In this document: in pieces, positions 1-6,249 of the stretch
How positions within the stretch are numbered: position 1 is the stretch's first letter
Layout of the letters: each line of letters begins with the position of its first letter
Assembly (NCBI GenBank): GCA_964372865.1
Contig: CAYJRW010000024.1
Span: 1 to 7,730 of the forward strand
Origin: CAYJRW01 sp964372865
Lineage (GTDB): Bacteria > Patescibacteriota > Minisyncoccia > Minisyncoccales > 2-12-FULL-40-12
Reading direction: 5' to 3'
Length of the DNA: 7,730 nt
Program-made: the position numbers and the translations under genes
Notes under the pieces: generated by a model
Seen by the model: the letters and a program-made list of their open reading frames with translations, nothing else
Told to the model about the DNA's origin: nothing
The model's database searches: none

Positions 1-15
1 TCAAAAATTGTATGA
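1..15 (+). CDS. Possible 3' end of an upstream gene (partial)
   Basis: Frame 1 reads four codons (S-K-I-V) and then TGA at 13-15. That stop would overlap the flippase ATG at 12 in a 4-base ATGA junction, the same arrangement seen at 6915-6918. The rest of this operon is equally tight, so this is plausibly the tail of the preceding gene. Four codons are far too few to identify it, and a chance stop is possible. Confidence 0.3.
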   Translation, partial: SKIV

Positions 16-1490
16 AAATAGAGAATTTTAACGATGTTAAATCACTGTTCTTTGATAATTTAAGCACAAGACAAACGATATTTAAAAATACTTTTTGGCT
101 GGGGATTGCCGACGGGGTAAGCAAACTGCTGAAATTATTTCTGCTGATTTACGTAGCCCGTGTACTAGGCGCGACAGAGTATGGAAAATTCAGCTTCGCT
201 TTGGCTTTTGTTGGTTTATTCCTTGCCTTTGCCAGTCTTGGATTACCCAGAATAATTGTTAGAGAACTTTCTCAGGGAAAAGAAAAAGAGCAGGATTTTT
301 CATCTATCTTATCCTTGAAGATTTTTCTCTCCTTTGGGACACTGATTCTGATTTTAATTGGCTCTTTCCTGGTTGCTCCAGACCTTCAAGTGCGTAAAGT
401 AATTTGGATAGTTGCCCTCTATTCACTCATAGACAATTTTGCCACATTTTTGAATTTCTTTTTCCATGCTCGCCAGAGAATGGAGTATGAAGCCGTATCA
501 AAAGTTGTTAGGGCGGTTCTCCTGGTGGGTTTGGGCTTCTTAATAATTTTCAATTCCCCGTCAGTGGAAAATTTAAGCTACGGATATTTGTTTGCCGCCT
601 TAATTGGTTTAATTTTTATTTTATTTTTTTTCCATTTTAGGATTTACAGGTTGACTTTAAGTTTTAATAAAGCAGTTTGGCAGCGATATTTAATAATGTC
701 TTGGCCCATAGCTTTGGCAGGACTTTTTTCAACAATTTACGGCCAAATTGACTCGGTAATTATGGGTTTTTTAAATCAACTTACCCAAGCCGGCTGGTAC
801 AACGCGGCTTACAGGGTCGTCGGAGGCGTCTTGATCCCTATAGGGCTGGTTTCTACCAGTTTCTACCCAGCTTTGAGCAGAGCCCATAAGGAATCGCAAG
901 AAAAATTGCAAAAAATCTGGAACTATCAGGCAGAACTTATGTTTTCTCTGGCTTTGCCCATTGTGGCAGGAGGCATCGTTTTAGCTCCCAAGATAATTGA
1001 CTTTATTTATGATCAAACATATGTATCTTCGGTGTTGGCTTTTCAAATTTTGGTTGTTATGGCTGGAATCTCTTTTTTACAGAGCCCCTTTAGCAATATA
1101 TTGTTGATCTTTAACCAGCAAGCAAAGTTTTTCTGGTCTGGGCTAATAGGAGCAGTGGTAAACATTGTCCTAAACTTGTTTTTGATTCCTAGATACAGCC
1201 TCTATGGAGCCGCCGTTTCGGCCGTTTTTACAGCTTTTTTGGTATTGTTGCTTTACGTCTGGCTGACTTCGCGTTTTACTCAGGCTAAAGTTCTTAGTTT
1301 AAGGTTCTTTTGGATGGCGCTTTTGGCTATTTTTTCTACTCTGATAATGTATCTTGTTATCACATTACCCGGTATCTACAATCTCAGCGTTATTTTTTCA
1401 GTGATAATCGGAGCGGTTATTTATTTTACTGTTTTTTTCGCCGCGAAATATCTGCTAGATTATTTAAAATTATTTTTTAGGTATGAATGA
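12..1490 (+). CDS. Wzx-type polysaccharide/oligosaccharide flippase
   Basis: Integral membrane protein of 492 residues, the usual length for the MOP-superfamily polysaccharide exporters (Wzx/RfbX). These flip undecaprenyl-linked glycan units across the cytoplasmic membrane. Visible family signs are the N-terminal YVARVLGATEYGKFSFA block (about residues 47-63), LGLPRIIVREL soon after, a YGQIDSVIMG segment near residue 245 with GWYNAAYRV following, and VNIVLNLFLIP followed by YGAAVSAV near 385-405. Roughly 12-14 hydrophobic segments are spread over the whole length, and the start and end are hydrophilic. The ATG at 12 gives a normal N-terminus. No Shine-Dalgarno is visible in the 11 upstream bases, and the frame stays open to the window edge, so a slightly earlier start cannot be excluded. 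It overlaps the next gene by 8 bases. The substrate cannot be read from the sequence. Confidence 0.9.
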   Translation: MKIENFNDVKSLFFDNLSTRQTIFKNTFWLGIADGVSKLLKLFLLIYVARVLGATEYGKFSFALAFVGLFLAFASLGLPRIIVRELSQGKEKEQDFSSILSLKIFLSFGTLILILIGSFLVAPDLQVRKVIWIVALYSLIDNFATFLNFFFHARQRMEYEAVSKVVRAVLLVGLGFLIIFNSPSVENLSYGYLFAALIGLIFILFFFHFRIYRLTLSFNKAVWQRYLIMSWPIALAGLFSTIYGQIDSVIMGFLNQLTQAGWYNAAYRVVGGVLIPIGLVSTSFYPALSRAHKESQEKLQKIWNYQAELMFSLALPIVAGGIVLAPKIIDFIYDQTYVSSVLAFQILVVMAGISFLQSPFSNILLIFNQQAKFFWSGLIGAVVNIVLNLFLIPRYSLYGAAVSAVFTAFLVLLLYVWLTSRFTQAKVLSLRFFWMALLAIFSTLIMYLVITLPGIYNLSVIFSVIIGAVIYFTVFFAAKYLLDYLKLFFRYE

Positions 1491-2289
1491 AGTCAACCAA
1501 CGAAAAATTGGAATAGCCGGCATAGGATACGTGGGAGGAGCTGTAAAACACTGGTTTGAGACGCAGGGTTTCCCTTTGTTTTTATACGATAAAGGCAAGG
1601 GACTCGGTTCAGTTCAAGACTTGAGCAAAGCAGAAATTGTGTTTTTGTGTTTGCCTACGCCTTTTGATGAGAAAAATGGCTTTGATGATTCAGCGATTTG
1701 GGAAGTGTTAAAAAAAATTGAAGGGGAAAAGGTTATAGTTGTGAAATCAACTGTTTTGCCAGGTTCCACTGACAAGTATCAAGCAGGTTTTCCTCGGCAT
1801 AAAATTCTGTTTAATCCTGAATTCTTAACAGAGAAAAACGCTATGCAGGATTTTTTAAATCCCAAAAGGCAAATAGTTGGCTACACTGAAAAGAGCAAAC
1901 CTGTCGCAGAAAAAATTATGGAACTTTTGCCAAAAGCTCCTTTTCAAAGAGTTATGGGTGTCAAAGAAGCTGAAATGATTAAATACTTTGGCAACTTGTT
2001 TTTGGCAAACAGGGTTATTTTCGCCAACCAAATGTATGACGTTTGCGAAAAGTTGGGGATTCATTATCAGACAGTCAAGGAGTGCTCGGGAGTTGACGAG
2101 CGAGTTGGAACAAGCCATTTTGACGTTTTTTACGAGGGATATCGGGGATACTCAAGGTCTTGTCTGCCAAAAGACACAAAAGCTTTTATCAAGCTTGCTG
2201 AAAGCTTGGGATTAAATCCAAAATTATTGAAGACCGTTGACGAAATTAATGAAAGATTTATTTACGGTGACAAAAACTATGAATGGTAA
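1483..2289 (+). CDS. Compact UDP-glucose/GDP-mannose dehydrogenase-family protein lacking the C-terminal domain
   Basis: 268 residues resembling the first two domains of UDP-sugar 6-dehydrogenases, the NAD-dependent enzymes that oxidise C6 of a nucleotide sugar to a uronate. Seen: the dinucleotide motif GIGYVG (13-18), PTP (58-60), KSTVLPGST (88-96), NPEFL (111-115), the helix with Lys167 and Asn171 (KYFGNLFLAN), and the catalytic-cysteine motif SCLPKDT with Cys227, Lys230 and Asp231. Two departures stand out. The usual N-terminal segment containing the PI-EPGL motif is missing. The protein also stops about 40 residues after the catalytic Cys, whereas family members normally run to 390-450 residues with a UDP-binding C-terminal domain. 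The reading frame is clean and the stop overlaps the next gene, so this looks like a natural short form. It starts inside the flippase gene (8-base overlap) with AGG immediately before the ATG, too close for a good ribosome site, which suggests translational coupling. The next gene, an epimerase, fits a uronate role. Confidence 0.75.
   Translation: MNEVNQRKIGIAGIGYVGGAVKHWFETQGFPLFLYDKGKGLGSVQDLSKAEIVFLCLPTPFDEKNGFDDSAIWEVLKKIEGEKVIVVKSTVLPGSTDKYQAGFPRHKILFNPEFLTEKNAMQDFLNPKRQIVGYTEKSKPVAEKIMELLPKAPFQRVMGVKEAEMIKYFGNLFLANRVIFANQMYDVCEKLGIHYQTVKECSGVDERVGTSHFDVFYEGYRGYSRSCLPKDTKAFIKLAESLGLNPKLLKTVDEINERFIYGDKNYEW
2266..2270 (+). promoter_or_regulatory. Ribosome binding site (GGTGA) for the epimerase
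   Basis: GGTGA lies 8 bases before the ATG at 2279, inside the 3' end of the preceding dehydrogenase gene. It supports 2279 as the start rather than the earlier in-frame ATG codons at 2237 and 2249, which would add up to 14 residues ahead of the Rossmann fold. Confidence 0.55.
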
Positions 2290-3265
2290 AAAAGAAATTT
2301 TAGTTACGGGGGGAGCCGGGTTCATTGGAAGTCATTTGTGCCAACTTCTCTTAAAAGAAGGATATTTTGTCATTTGTCTTGACAACTTTAATACATTTTA
2401 TGATCCTCGTTTGAAAGAAGATAATATCAGCCAGATTAAATCTCATCAAAATTTTGTTTTGATAAGAGGCGACATTTTGGATACCAGAACCCTTGAGAGC
2501 GTTTTTGCAAATCATAAAATTGAGATTGTGGCGCATTTGGCAGCACTGCCCGGAGTGAGGACTTCTTTTACAAGTTCCGAAAACTATATTGACGTTAATC
2601 TGCGGGGAACATTGAATTTGCTCAATAGAGCAAAAGAGCAAGGAGTTTCCCAGTTTGTGTTTGCCTCTTCATCTTCTGTTTACGGCAAAGACAGCCAGGT
2701 CCCCTTTGCGGAAAAGGAAAATAATTTAATCCCTATTTCTCCTTACGGGGTGAGCAAGCTATCTGCTGAGATTCTCTGTAAAAGTTATCATAAGCTTTAC
2801 AATATTCCAATGACTATTTTGCGAATCTTTTCTGCTTTTGGGCCGCGCCAAAGGCCCGAGTTAGCCCTTCATCAATTTGTTAGAGCAATGAAAAAAGGGG
2901 AAGTAATAACTATGTTGGGCGATGGAAATTCGTCCCGCGACTTTACATATATAAACGATATTGTTGAAGGGATTTTACTTGCTTTAAAAAAACCATTCCC
3001 CTCTGAAATATTCAATCTCGGAAATTCCAAAACAGTAAAGCTAAAGGAAGTCCTTGATTTATTAGGCAAGAAACTAAGCGTCAATCCGCAAATTAAGCAA
3101 CTGGCTAGTCATATAGGAGACTTAGATATTACGTATGCCAGCATTGAAAAAGCGAAAGAGCTTTTGGGTTGGATCCCCAAAGTTTCTTTTGAAGAAGGCA
3201 TTGACAGATTTCTGGCATGGCACAAAGAAAAAGAAGAATTTCTCAACACATTAAACTATGACTAA
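2279..3265 (+). CDS. NAD-dependent sugar epimerase, UDP-glucuronate 4-epimerase-like
   Basis: Extended SDR enzyme of 328 residues. Seen: GGAGFIG NAD-binding loop (11-17), LDNFNTFYDPRLKEDN (34-49), HLAALPGVRTSF (86-97), NLRGTLNLL (107-115), ASSSSVYG (129-136), the catalytic SPYGVSK with Tyr156 and Lys160, FGPRQRPELAL (187-197) and GDGNSSRDFTYINDIV (214-229). The DNFN-YDPRLK segment and the RQRPE-A segment are typical of UDP-glucuronate 4-epimerases, which interconvert UDP-GlcA and UDP-GalA in the cytosol. The preceding uronate-dehydrogenase-like gene supports this. UDP-glucose or UDP-GlcNAc 4-epimerase, or a dehydratase-type SDR, are alternatives. The start at 2279 is chosen for its GGTGA ribosome site and because the Rossmann strand begins five residues later. 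It overlaps the upstream gene by 11 bases and the downstream aroE homologue by 8. Confidence 0.85.
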   Translation: MNGKKEILVTGGAGFIGSHLCQLLLKEGYFVICLDNFNTFYDPRLKEDNISQIKSHQNFVLIRGDILDTRTLESVFANHKIEIVAHLAALPGVRTSFTSSENYIDVNLRGTLNLLNRAKEQGVSQFVFASSSSVYGKDSQVPFAEKENNLIPISPYGVSKLSAEILCKSYHKLYNIPMTILRIFSAFGPRQRPELALHQFVRAMKKGEVITMLGDGNSSRDFTYINDIVEGILLALKKPFPSEIFNLGNSKTVKLKEVLDLLGKKLSVNPQIKQLASHIGDLDITYASIEKAKELLGWIPKVSFEEGIDRFLAWHKEKEEFLNTLNYD

Positions 3266-4151
3266 AGAAACAATTATAACCTGTCTTTTTGGCGACCCGG
3301 TAGCTCAGAGCGTCTCTCCTTATATGTATGGATACTTTGCCGAAAAAGCTGGCATTGCTTATTACAGCCACTTGAAAGTCCGTGTTCCTAAAGAAAAAAG
3401 TGGGGCACTGAAAAACGCTTTGGAAGCCGCAAAAACATTGGGATTTTCGGGCATCAACATCACCATTCCCTATAAGATGGCGGTGATGAAATACCTGGAT
3501 AAAATTGATGAACGCGCAAAAAAGATTGGAGCTACAAATGCAATCATTTATAGAGCAGGAAAACTTATTGGATATAATACAGACGGTTTAGGAGCTTTGT
3601 CTGCTATTGGAAATCAATTGCGGAAAGTAACTTCAAAAAATAAAGTTGTAATCTTTGGAGCTGGCGGCGCGGCCCGTGCAATTTCAGGCACTCTTTTGCC
3701 TATCACTAAAAATATAACTGTACTGCAGAGAAAAGACGATTTCTATTTAGCCGAGTCCCTTAAAAAATCAATGAAAGAAATTAAAATTTTGCCCTTGAAT
3801 GAAAAGAATATAATTCAGGCGATAACCTCTGCTGACTTTGTGCTGAATGCGACTTCCTTGGGTATGACGCCTCTTGAGAAGGAAAGCATTATGTCAGAAA
3901 AATTATTTGCAGAGATAAATCGTAAGTTCCCCCTGCGAAAAAAATTTTTCTTTGACAGCGTTTATAATCCATATACCACAAAATTTTTGACTTTAGCTAA
4001 AAAATACGGAGTGAAAATCTGCCAGGGATTATATATGATGGCATATCAGGGAGTAGCCTCCTTTGAATTATGGACAGGCAAAAAGGTCGCAAAAAAAGAT
4101 GTTGAGGAAGCAATTAAAATCCTTAAACAAAAATTAGGAATTAAAGTATAA
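3258..4151 (+). CDS. aroE: Shikimate dehydrogenase (AroE) family protein
   Basis: 297 residues, slightly longer than the usual 270-290. AroE reduces 3-dehydroshikimate to shikimate with NADPH. Seen: GDPVAQSVSP with the substrate-contacting Ser18 and Ser20, GINITIPYK with Asn67, Thr69 and the catalytic Lys73, GATNAII with Asn94, GYNTDGLGAL with Asp109, the nucleotide loop GAGGAA (134-139), NATSLGMTP (197-205), DSVYNPYTT (233-241) and GLYMMAYQG with Gln264, then WTGKK. All the classical shikimate-binding and catalytic positions are therefore kept. Deviations are Gln instead of His before the SxS pair (usual HS-SP) and YMYGY in place of the usual -MHN-. It begins inside the epimerase gene and lacks a clear ribosome site, so coupling is likely. 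Its place in a glycan operon leaves open a role on a shikimate- or quinate-like precursor rather than in aromatic amino-acid supply. Confidence 0.88.
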   Translation: MTKETIITCLFGDPVAQSVSPYMYGYFAEKAGIAYYSHLKVRVPKEKSGALKNALEAAKTLGFSGINITIPYKMAVMKYLDKIDERAKKIGATNAIIYRAGKLIGYNTDGLGALSAIGNQLRKVTSKNKVVIFGAGGAARAISGTLLPITKNITVLQRKDDFYLAESLKKSMKEIKILPLNEKNIIQAITSADFVLNATSLGMTPLEKESIMSEKLFAEINRKFPLRKKFFFDSVYNPYTTKFLTLAKKYGVKICQGLYMMAYQGVASFELWTGKKVAKKDVEEAIKILKQKLGIKV

Positions 4152-4157
4152 ATATTT

Positions 4158-5159
4158 ATGCCAACGCAAGATAAAAAAGTAGGTTACGGGGTTGTGGGCT
4201 GTGGCAGAATTTTCCCCACACACGTTCAAGCCATAAAACAAAGCCAAGACAGCGAACTTGTAGCAGTTTACGATGCCAGTAAAGAAGCTGCAGAGTCAGC
4301 CAAAGCCAAGTTTGGCGTAGAAGCGAAAAGCAGCTTGGAAGAATTGCTTGCCGACAAAAGGGTTGACGTTATAACGGTCTGCACGCCCCATCACACTCAC
4401 AAAGACATTATTTTAAAAGCGATTGAGGCCGGTAAATACTGCTTGTCTGAGAAACCCATATGTCTGACAAAGTCAGAGGGGGAGGAAATCTTGCAAAATA
4501 AGCACTACAAAAACAATGTCTTTGTTTGCTATCAAAACAGATTTAATTCGGCTGTGCAGTTTTTGATGAAAATAATTAGAGAAGGTGTTTTAGGAAAGAT
4601 AAATTTATGCTCTGTTGCCCTCAGGTGGTGGAGGGAGGACGATTATTTTGGCGATGCTTGGCATGGCAGTATGGCAAAAGTAGGCAGCATGGGTTTTAAC
4701 CAAGGAGCTCACATATTAGACATTATGAGACAGGTTTGCGGTTTGCCTTTGAAGATTAATAGAATTGCTAAAGCAATGAGAAAAAACTCTGATGTTGACG
4801 ATGTATTACTGGCGAATATGGTTTTTGAGTCGGGCACTCTTGGCAATATAGAGCTTACAACTTTAGCGCCCTACAAGGATTGGGAGGTATCTTTGTTGGT
4901 GGCAGGCGAAAAAGGAACAGTAAAAATAGGCGGATTGTCGGTTAATAAAGTAGAATTTCTGGATGTGCAAAATGAAGAATTGATGAAAACATACTCTCAA
5001 TATTCAGAAGAGATTGAAACCGGATACGGCAACAGCCACCCAAGAGTGATTTCAGCTTTAACACATTTTGTCAAAACGGGTGACAAGCATCCTAGTTTAG
5101 CGACAGCAGAAGATGGAGTGAAAACAACAGAATTCATTGAAAAAATTTATACATCTTAA
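4158..5159 (+). CDS. Gfo/Idh/MocA-family oxidoreductase, WlbA/WbpB-like sugar dehydrogenase
   Basis: 333 residues, normal for the family. An N-terminal Rossmann fold begins VGYGVVGCGRI (8-18) followed by THVQAI. VCTPHHTH (74-81) and CLSEKP (95-100, Lys99) form the cofactor and catalytic edge. A C-terminal substrate domain contains YQNRFN (125-130), GVLGKI (143-148) and GFNQGAHILDIM with His185. Lys99 and His185 occupy the positions used by WlbA/WbpB, which oxidise C3 of UDP-GlcNAcA using NAD(H). The W-G---GSMGFNQGAHILD block also resembles that group more than myo-inositol dehydrogenases. The likely reaction is oxidation or reduction of a hydroxyl on a nucleotide sugar or cyclitol, but the substrate cannot be assigned. 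Only 6 bases separate it from the aroE homologue. An AGGAA sits about 17 bases before the start, too far to be convincing. No partner aminotransferase or acetyltransferase is in the window. Confidence 0.8.
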   Translation: MPTQDKKVGYGVVGCGRIFPTHVQAIKQSQDSELVAVYDASKEAAESAKAKFGVEAKSSLEELLADKRVDVITVCTPHHTHKDIILKAIEAGKYCLSEKPICLTKSEGEEILQNKHYKNNVFVCYQNRFNSAVQFLMKIIREGVLGKINLCSVALRWWREDDYFGDAWHGSMAKVGSMGFNQGAHILDIMRQVCGLPLKINRIAKAMRKNSDVDDVLLANMVFESGTLGNIELTTLAPYKDWEVSLLVAGEKGTVKIGGLSVNKVEFLDVQNEELMKTYSQYSEEIETGYGNSHPRVISALTHFVKTGDKHPSLATAEDGVKTTEFIEKIYTS

Positions 5160-5165
5160 ATCTAT

Positions 5166-5170
5166 GGAAG
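5166..5170 (+). promoter_or_regulatory. Ribosome binding site (GGAAG) for the DAHP-synthase-like gene
   Basis: GGAAG is 8 bases upstream of the ATG at 5179. It favours that start over the in-frame TTG at 5137 (inside the previous gene) and the ATG at 5164, neither of which has a comparable site. Confidence 0.6.
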
Positions 5171-5178
5171 CTCCAAAT

Positions 5179-6105
5179 ATGAAAGATATCACCTCTGGTG
5201 ATGTTGAAAAAAACTTAATAAAGGTTACCAGAAAAGATTATCAAAGAGAGGTGAGAACGGGCAATGTTGAGTTTGGCAAAGAAAAAATTGTGGTTATAGC
5301 TGGTCCCTGCACCATTGAGTCCAAAACTCAGATAATGGAGATTGCCAAGGCGGTAAAAGAGTCAGGCGCCGTAATGCTGAGAGGAGGGGCTTTCAAACCA
5401 CTAACTTTTCCTTACGGCGACCCTCTAGGGCAGCCTGACTCTGACAGCGGCTTGCCTCCCGAGGACAGGATGAAGATTTTGTCAAAGCAAGAGCAAATTC
5501 AGGCCGCTGAAAGAAGGTTGTCTTATCTGGCTGAAGCCGGGGCAAAATACGGCTTGCCTGTTGTTTCTGAAATTTTGTATGCCGACGCCCTGCCCATCAT
5601 GGAAAAATATGTTGATATGTATCAGATAGGTTACCGTCATATGTTTAATATGGATTTAATTGACGCTTTGTCAAAAACCCAAAAACCTTTGCTGCTAAAG
5701 AGGCATTACGGAGAAAGCTTGAGGTCTTTTTTGGGCGTGGCAGAGCATTATGAAGCAAGAGGCAAACATAATTTCGCTCTTGTGGAAAGGGGAGTGGCAG
5801 CTCCCCACACGCACAACCCTGAATCAAGAGCGATAATTGATATTCAAGCAATTCCTGCTTTGAAAGAGTTCTCTCCTTCTGTTCCTGTGATTGTTGACCC
5901 CAGTCACTCAACTTTCAAACGGCTTTATGTTTCTTCCGTGGCTCGGGCAGCCATTGCAGCCGGAGCCGACGGGCTTTTGATTGACATACATGCAGAGCCG
6001 GAAAGAGCTTGGGTTGATCCTTTGCAGGCGCTTGATTTCAAGTCGTTTGAAAAATTGATTAAAGAAATTGAAGGAATAGCCAAAGTTTTAGGAAGAGCAA
6101 TATGA
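5179..6105 (+). CDS. DAHP synthase (type I-beta) family enzyme with divergent acceptor site
   Basis: 308 residues of the DAHP/KDO8P synthase TIM-barrel family, which condenses phosphoenolpyruvate with a phosphorylated aldose. Seen: AGPC with metal-ligand Cys44, MLRGGAFKP (66-74), QIG-R (149-153), LLKR with Lys174 and Arg175 for PEP, VERG (202-205), VDPSH with His243, and a C-terminal IDIHAEPERAWVDP with Asp269 and Asp280. Aligned by eye to the remembered Thermotoga maritima enzyme, three features differ. KPRTS becomes KPLTF (73-77), losing the Arg that helps hold erythrose-4-phosphate. The metal-ligand Glu298 becomes Asp269. The loop between the KP motif and the next strand (about 80-123) is roughly 26 residues longer. 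There is no fused chorismate mutase, and the short N-terminus leaves no room for a full ferredoxin-like regulatory domain, so feedback control is doubtful. It may be a true DAHP synthase or a paralogue making another 3-deoxy-ulosonate. It starts 19 bases after the previous gene, and its stop lies inside the inverted-repeat element. Confidence 0.82.
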   Translation: MKDITSGDVEKNLIKVTRKDYQREVRTGNVEFGKEKIVVIAGPCTIESKTQIMEIAKAVKESGAVMLRGGAFKPLTFPYGDPLGQPDSDSGLPPEDRMKILSKQEQIQAAERRLSYLAEAGAKYGLPVVSEILYADALPIMEKYVDMYQIGYRHMFNMDLIDALSKTQKPLLLKRHYGESLRSFLGVAEHYEARGKHNFALVERGVAAPHTHNPESRAIIDIQAIPALKEFSPSVPVIVDPSHSTFKRLYVSSVARAAIAAGADGLLIDIHAEPERAWVDPLQALDFKSFEKLIKEIEGIAKVLGRAI

Positions 6106-6131
6106 GCTCGGGAATACAATTTTTAGGACAC

Positions 6132-6157
6132 GCTCTGCGCCCCAGCGAGGCGCAAGC
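6132..6157 (+). other. Internal hairpin 1 of the inverted-repeat element
   Basis: TGCGCC (6136-6141) pairs with GGCGCA (6149-6154) around the 7-base loop CCAGCGA. GCT (6132-6134) and AGC (6155-6157) extend the stem past one bulged C. It forms the first arm inside the outer stem. Confidence 0.7.
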
Positions 6158-6167
6158 TCATTTCCTC

Positions 6168-6205
6168 GGCAAATTTCCGCCTTCGGCGGAACCGTGCAAT
6201 TTGCC
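6168..6205 (+). other. Internal hairpin 2 of the inverted-repeat element
   Basis: GGCAAATT (6168-6175) pairs with AATTTGCC (6198-6205), eight base pairs. Inside it TCCGCC (6176-6181) pairs with GGCGGA (6185-6190) across the triloop TTC, leaving a short unpaired stretch at 6191-6197 on the 3' side. With hairpin 1 and the outer stem this gives a three-way-junction-like fold. Confidence 0.7.
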
Positions 6206-6249
6206 TGCGGATGGTCCATAAAAATTGATTCCCGTGCTCATCCAGAAAT

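Larger units (their letters stand above)
6102..6241. repeat. 140-bp inverted-repeat element (MITE-like or structured intergenic repeat)
   Basis: The two ends are near-perfect inverted copies. ATGAGC (6102-6107) pairs with GCTCAT (6236-6241), CGGGAAT (6109-6115) with ATTCCCG (6228-6234), CAATTTTTA (6117-6125) with TAAAAATTG (6219-6227), and GGAC (6126-6129) with GTCC (6214-6217). The only interruptions are a T/T mismatch (6108/6235) and single-base bulges at 6116 and 6218, giving 26 paired positions per arm. The interior (6130-6213) is about 62% G+C by hand count and folds into two further hairpins. No target-site duplication is obvious, and there is no transposase. It occupies nearly the whole gap between the DAHP synthase gene and the glycosyltransferase. 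It could be an inserted non-autonomous element, a REP/ERIC-like repeat, or an RNA that tunes expression of the downstream genes. No T-tract follows the outer stem, so a simple intrinsic terminator is unlikely. Confidence 0.85.

Noticed and set aside
2180..2211. Three AAGCTT sites within about 32 bases.
   Set aside because: They fall in normal codons of the dehydrogenase-like protein (around residues 233-243), and the spacing is irregular, so this is chance.
5137..5178. TTG start at 5137 or ATG at 5164 for the DAHP-synthase-like gene.
   Set aside because: Neither has a ribosome site, while ATG 5179 has GGAAG at ideal spacing; the extra residues show no family resemblance.
6102..6221. A 39-codon forward reading frame starting at the ATG that overlaps the DAHP-synthase-like stop.
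   Set aside because: It lies almost wholly inside the inverted-repeat element, its composition follows the hairpins, the peptide has no recognisable character, and no ribosome site is specific to it.
6102..6241. The inverted-repeat element as an intrinsic transcription terminator.
   Set aside because: No T-run follows the outer stem, and the downstream genes have no visible promoter of their own, so full termination here is unlikely.
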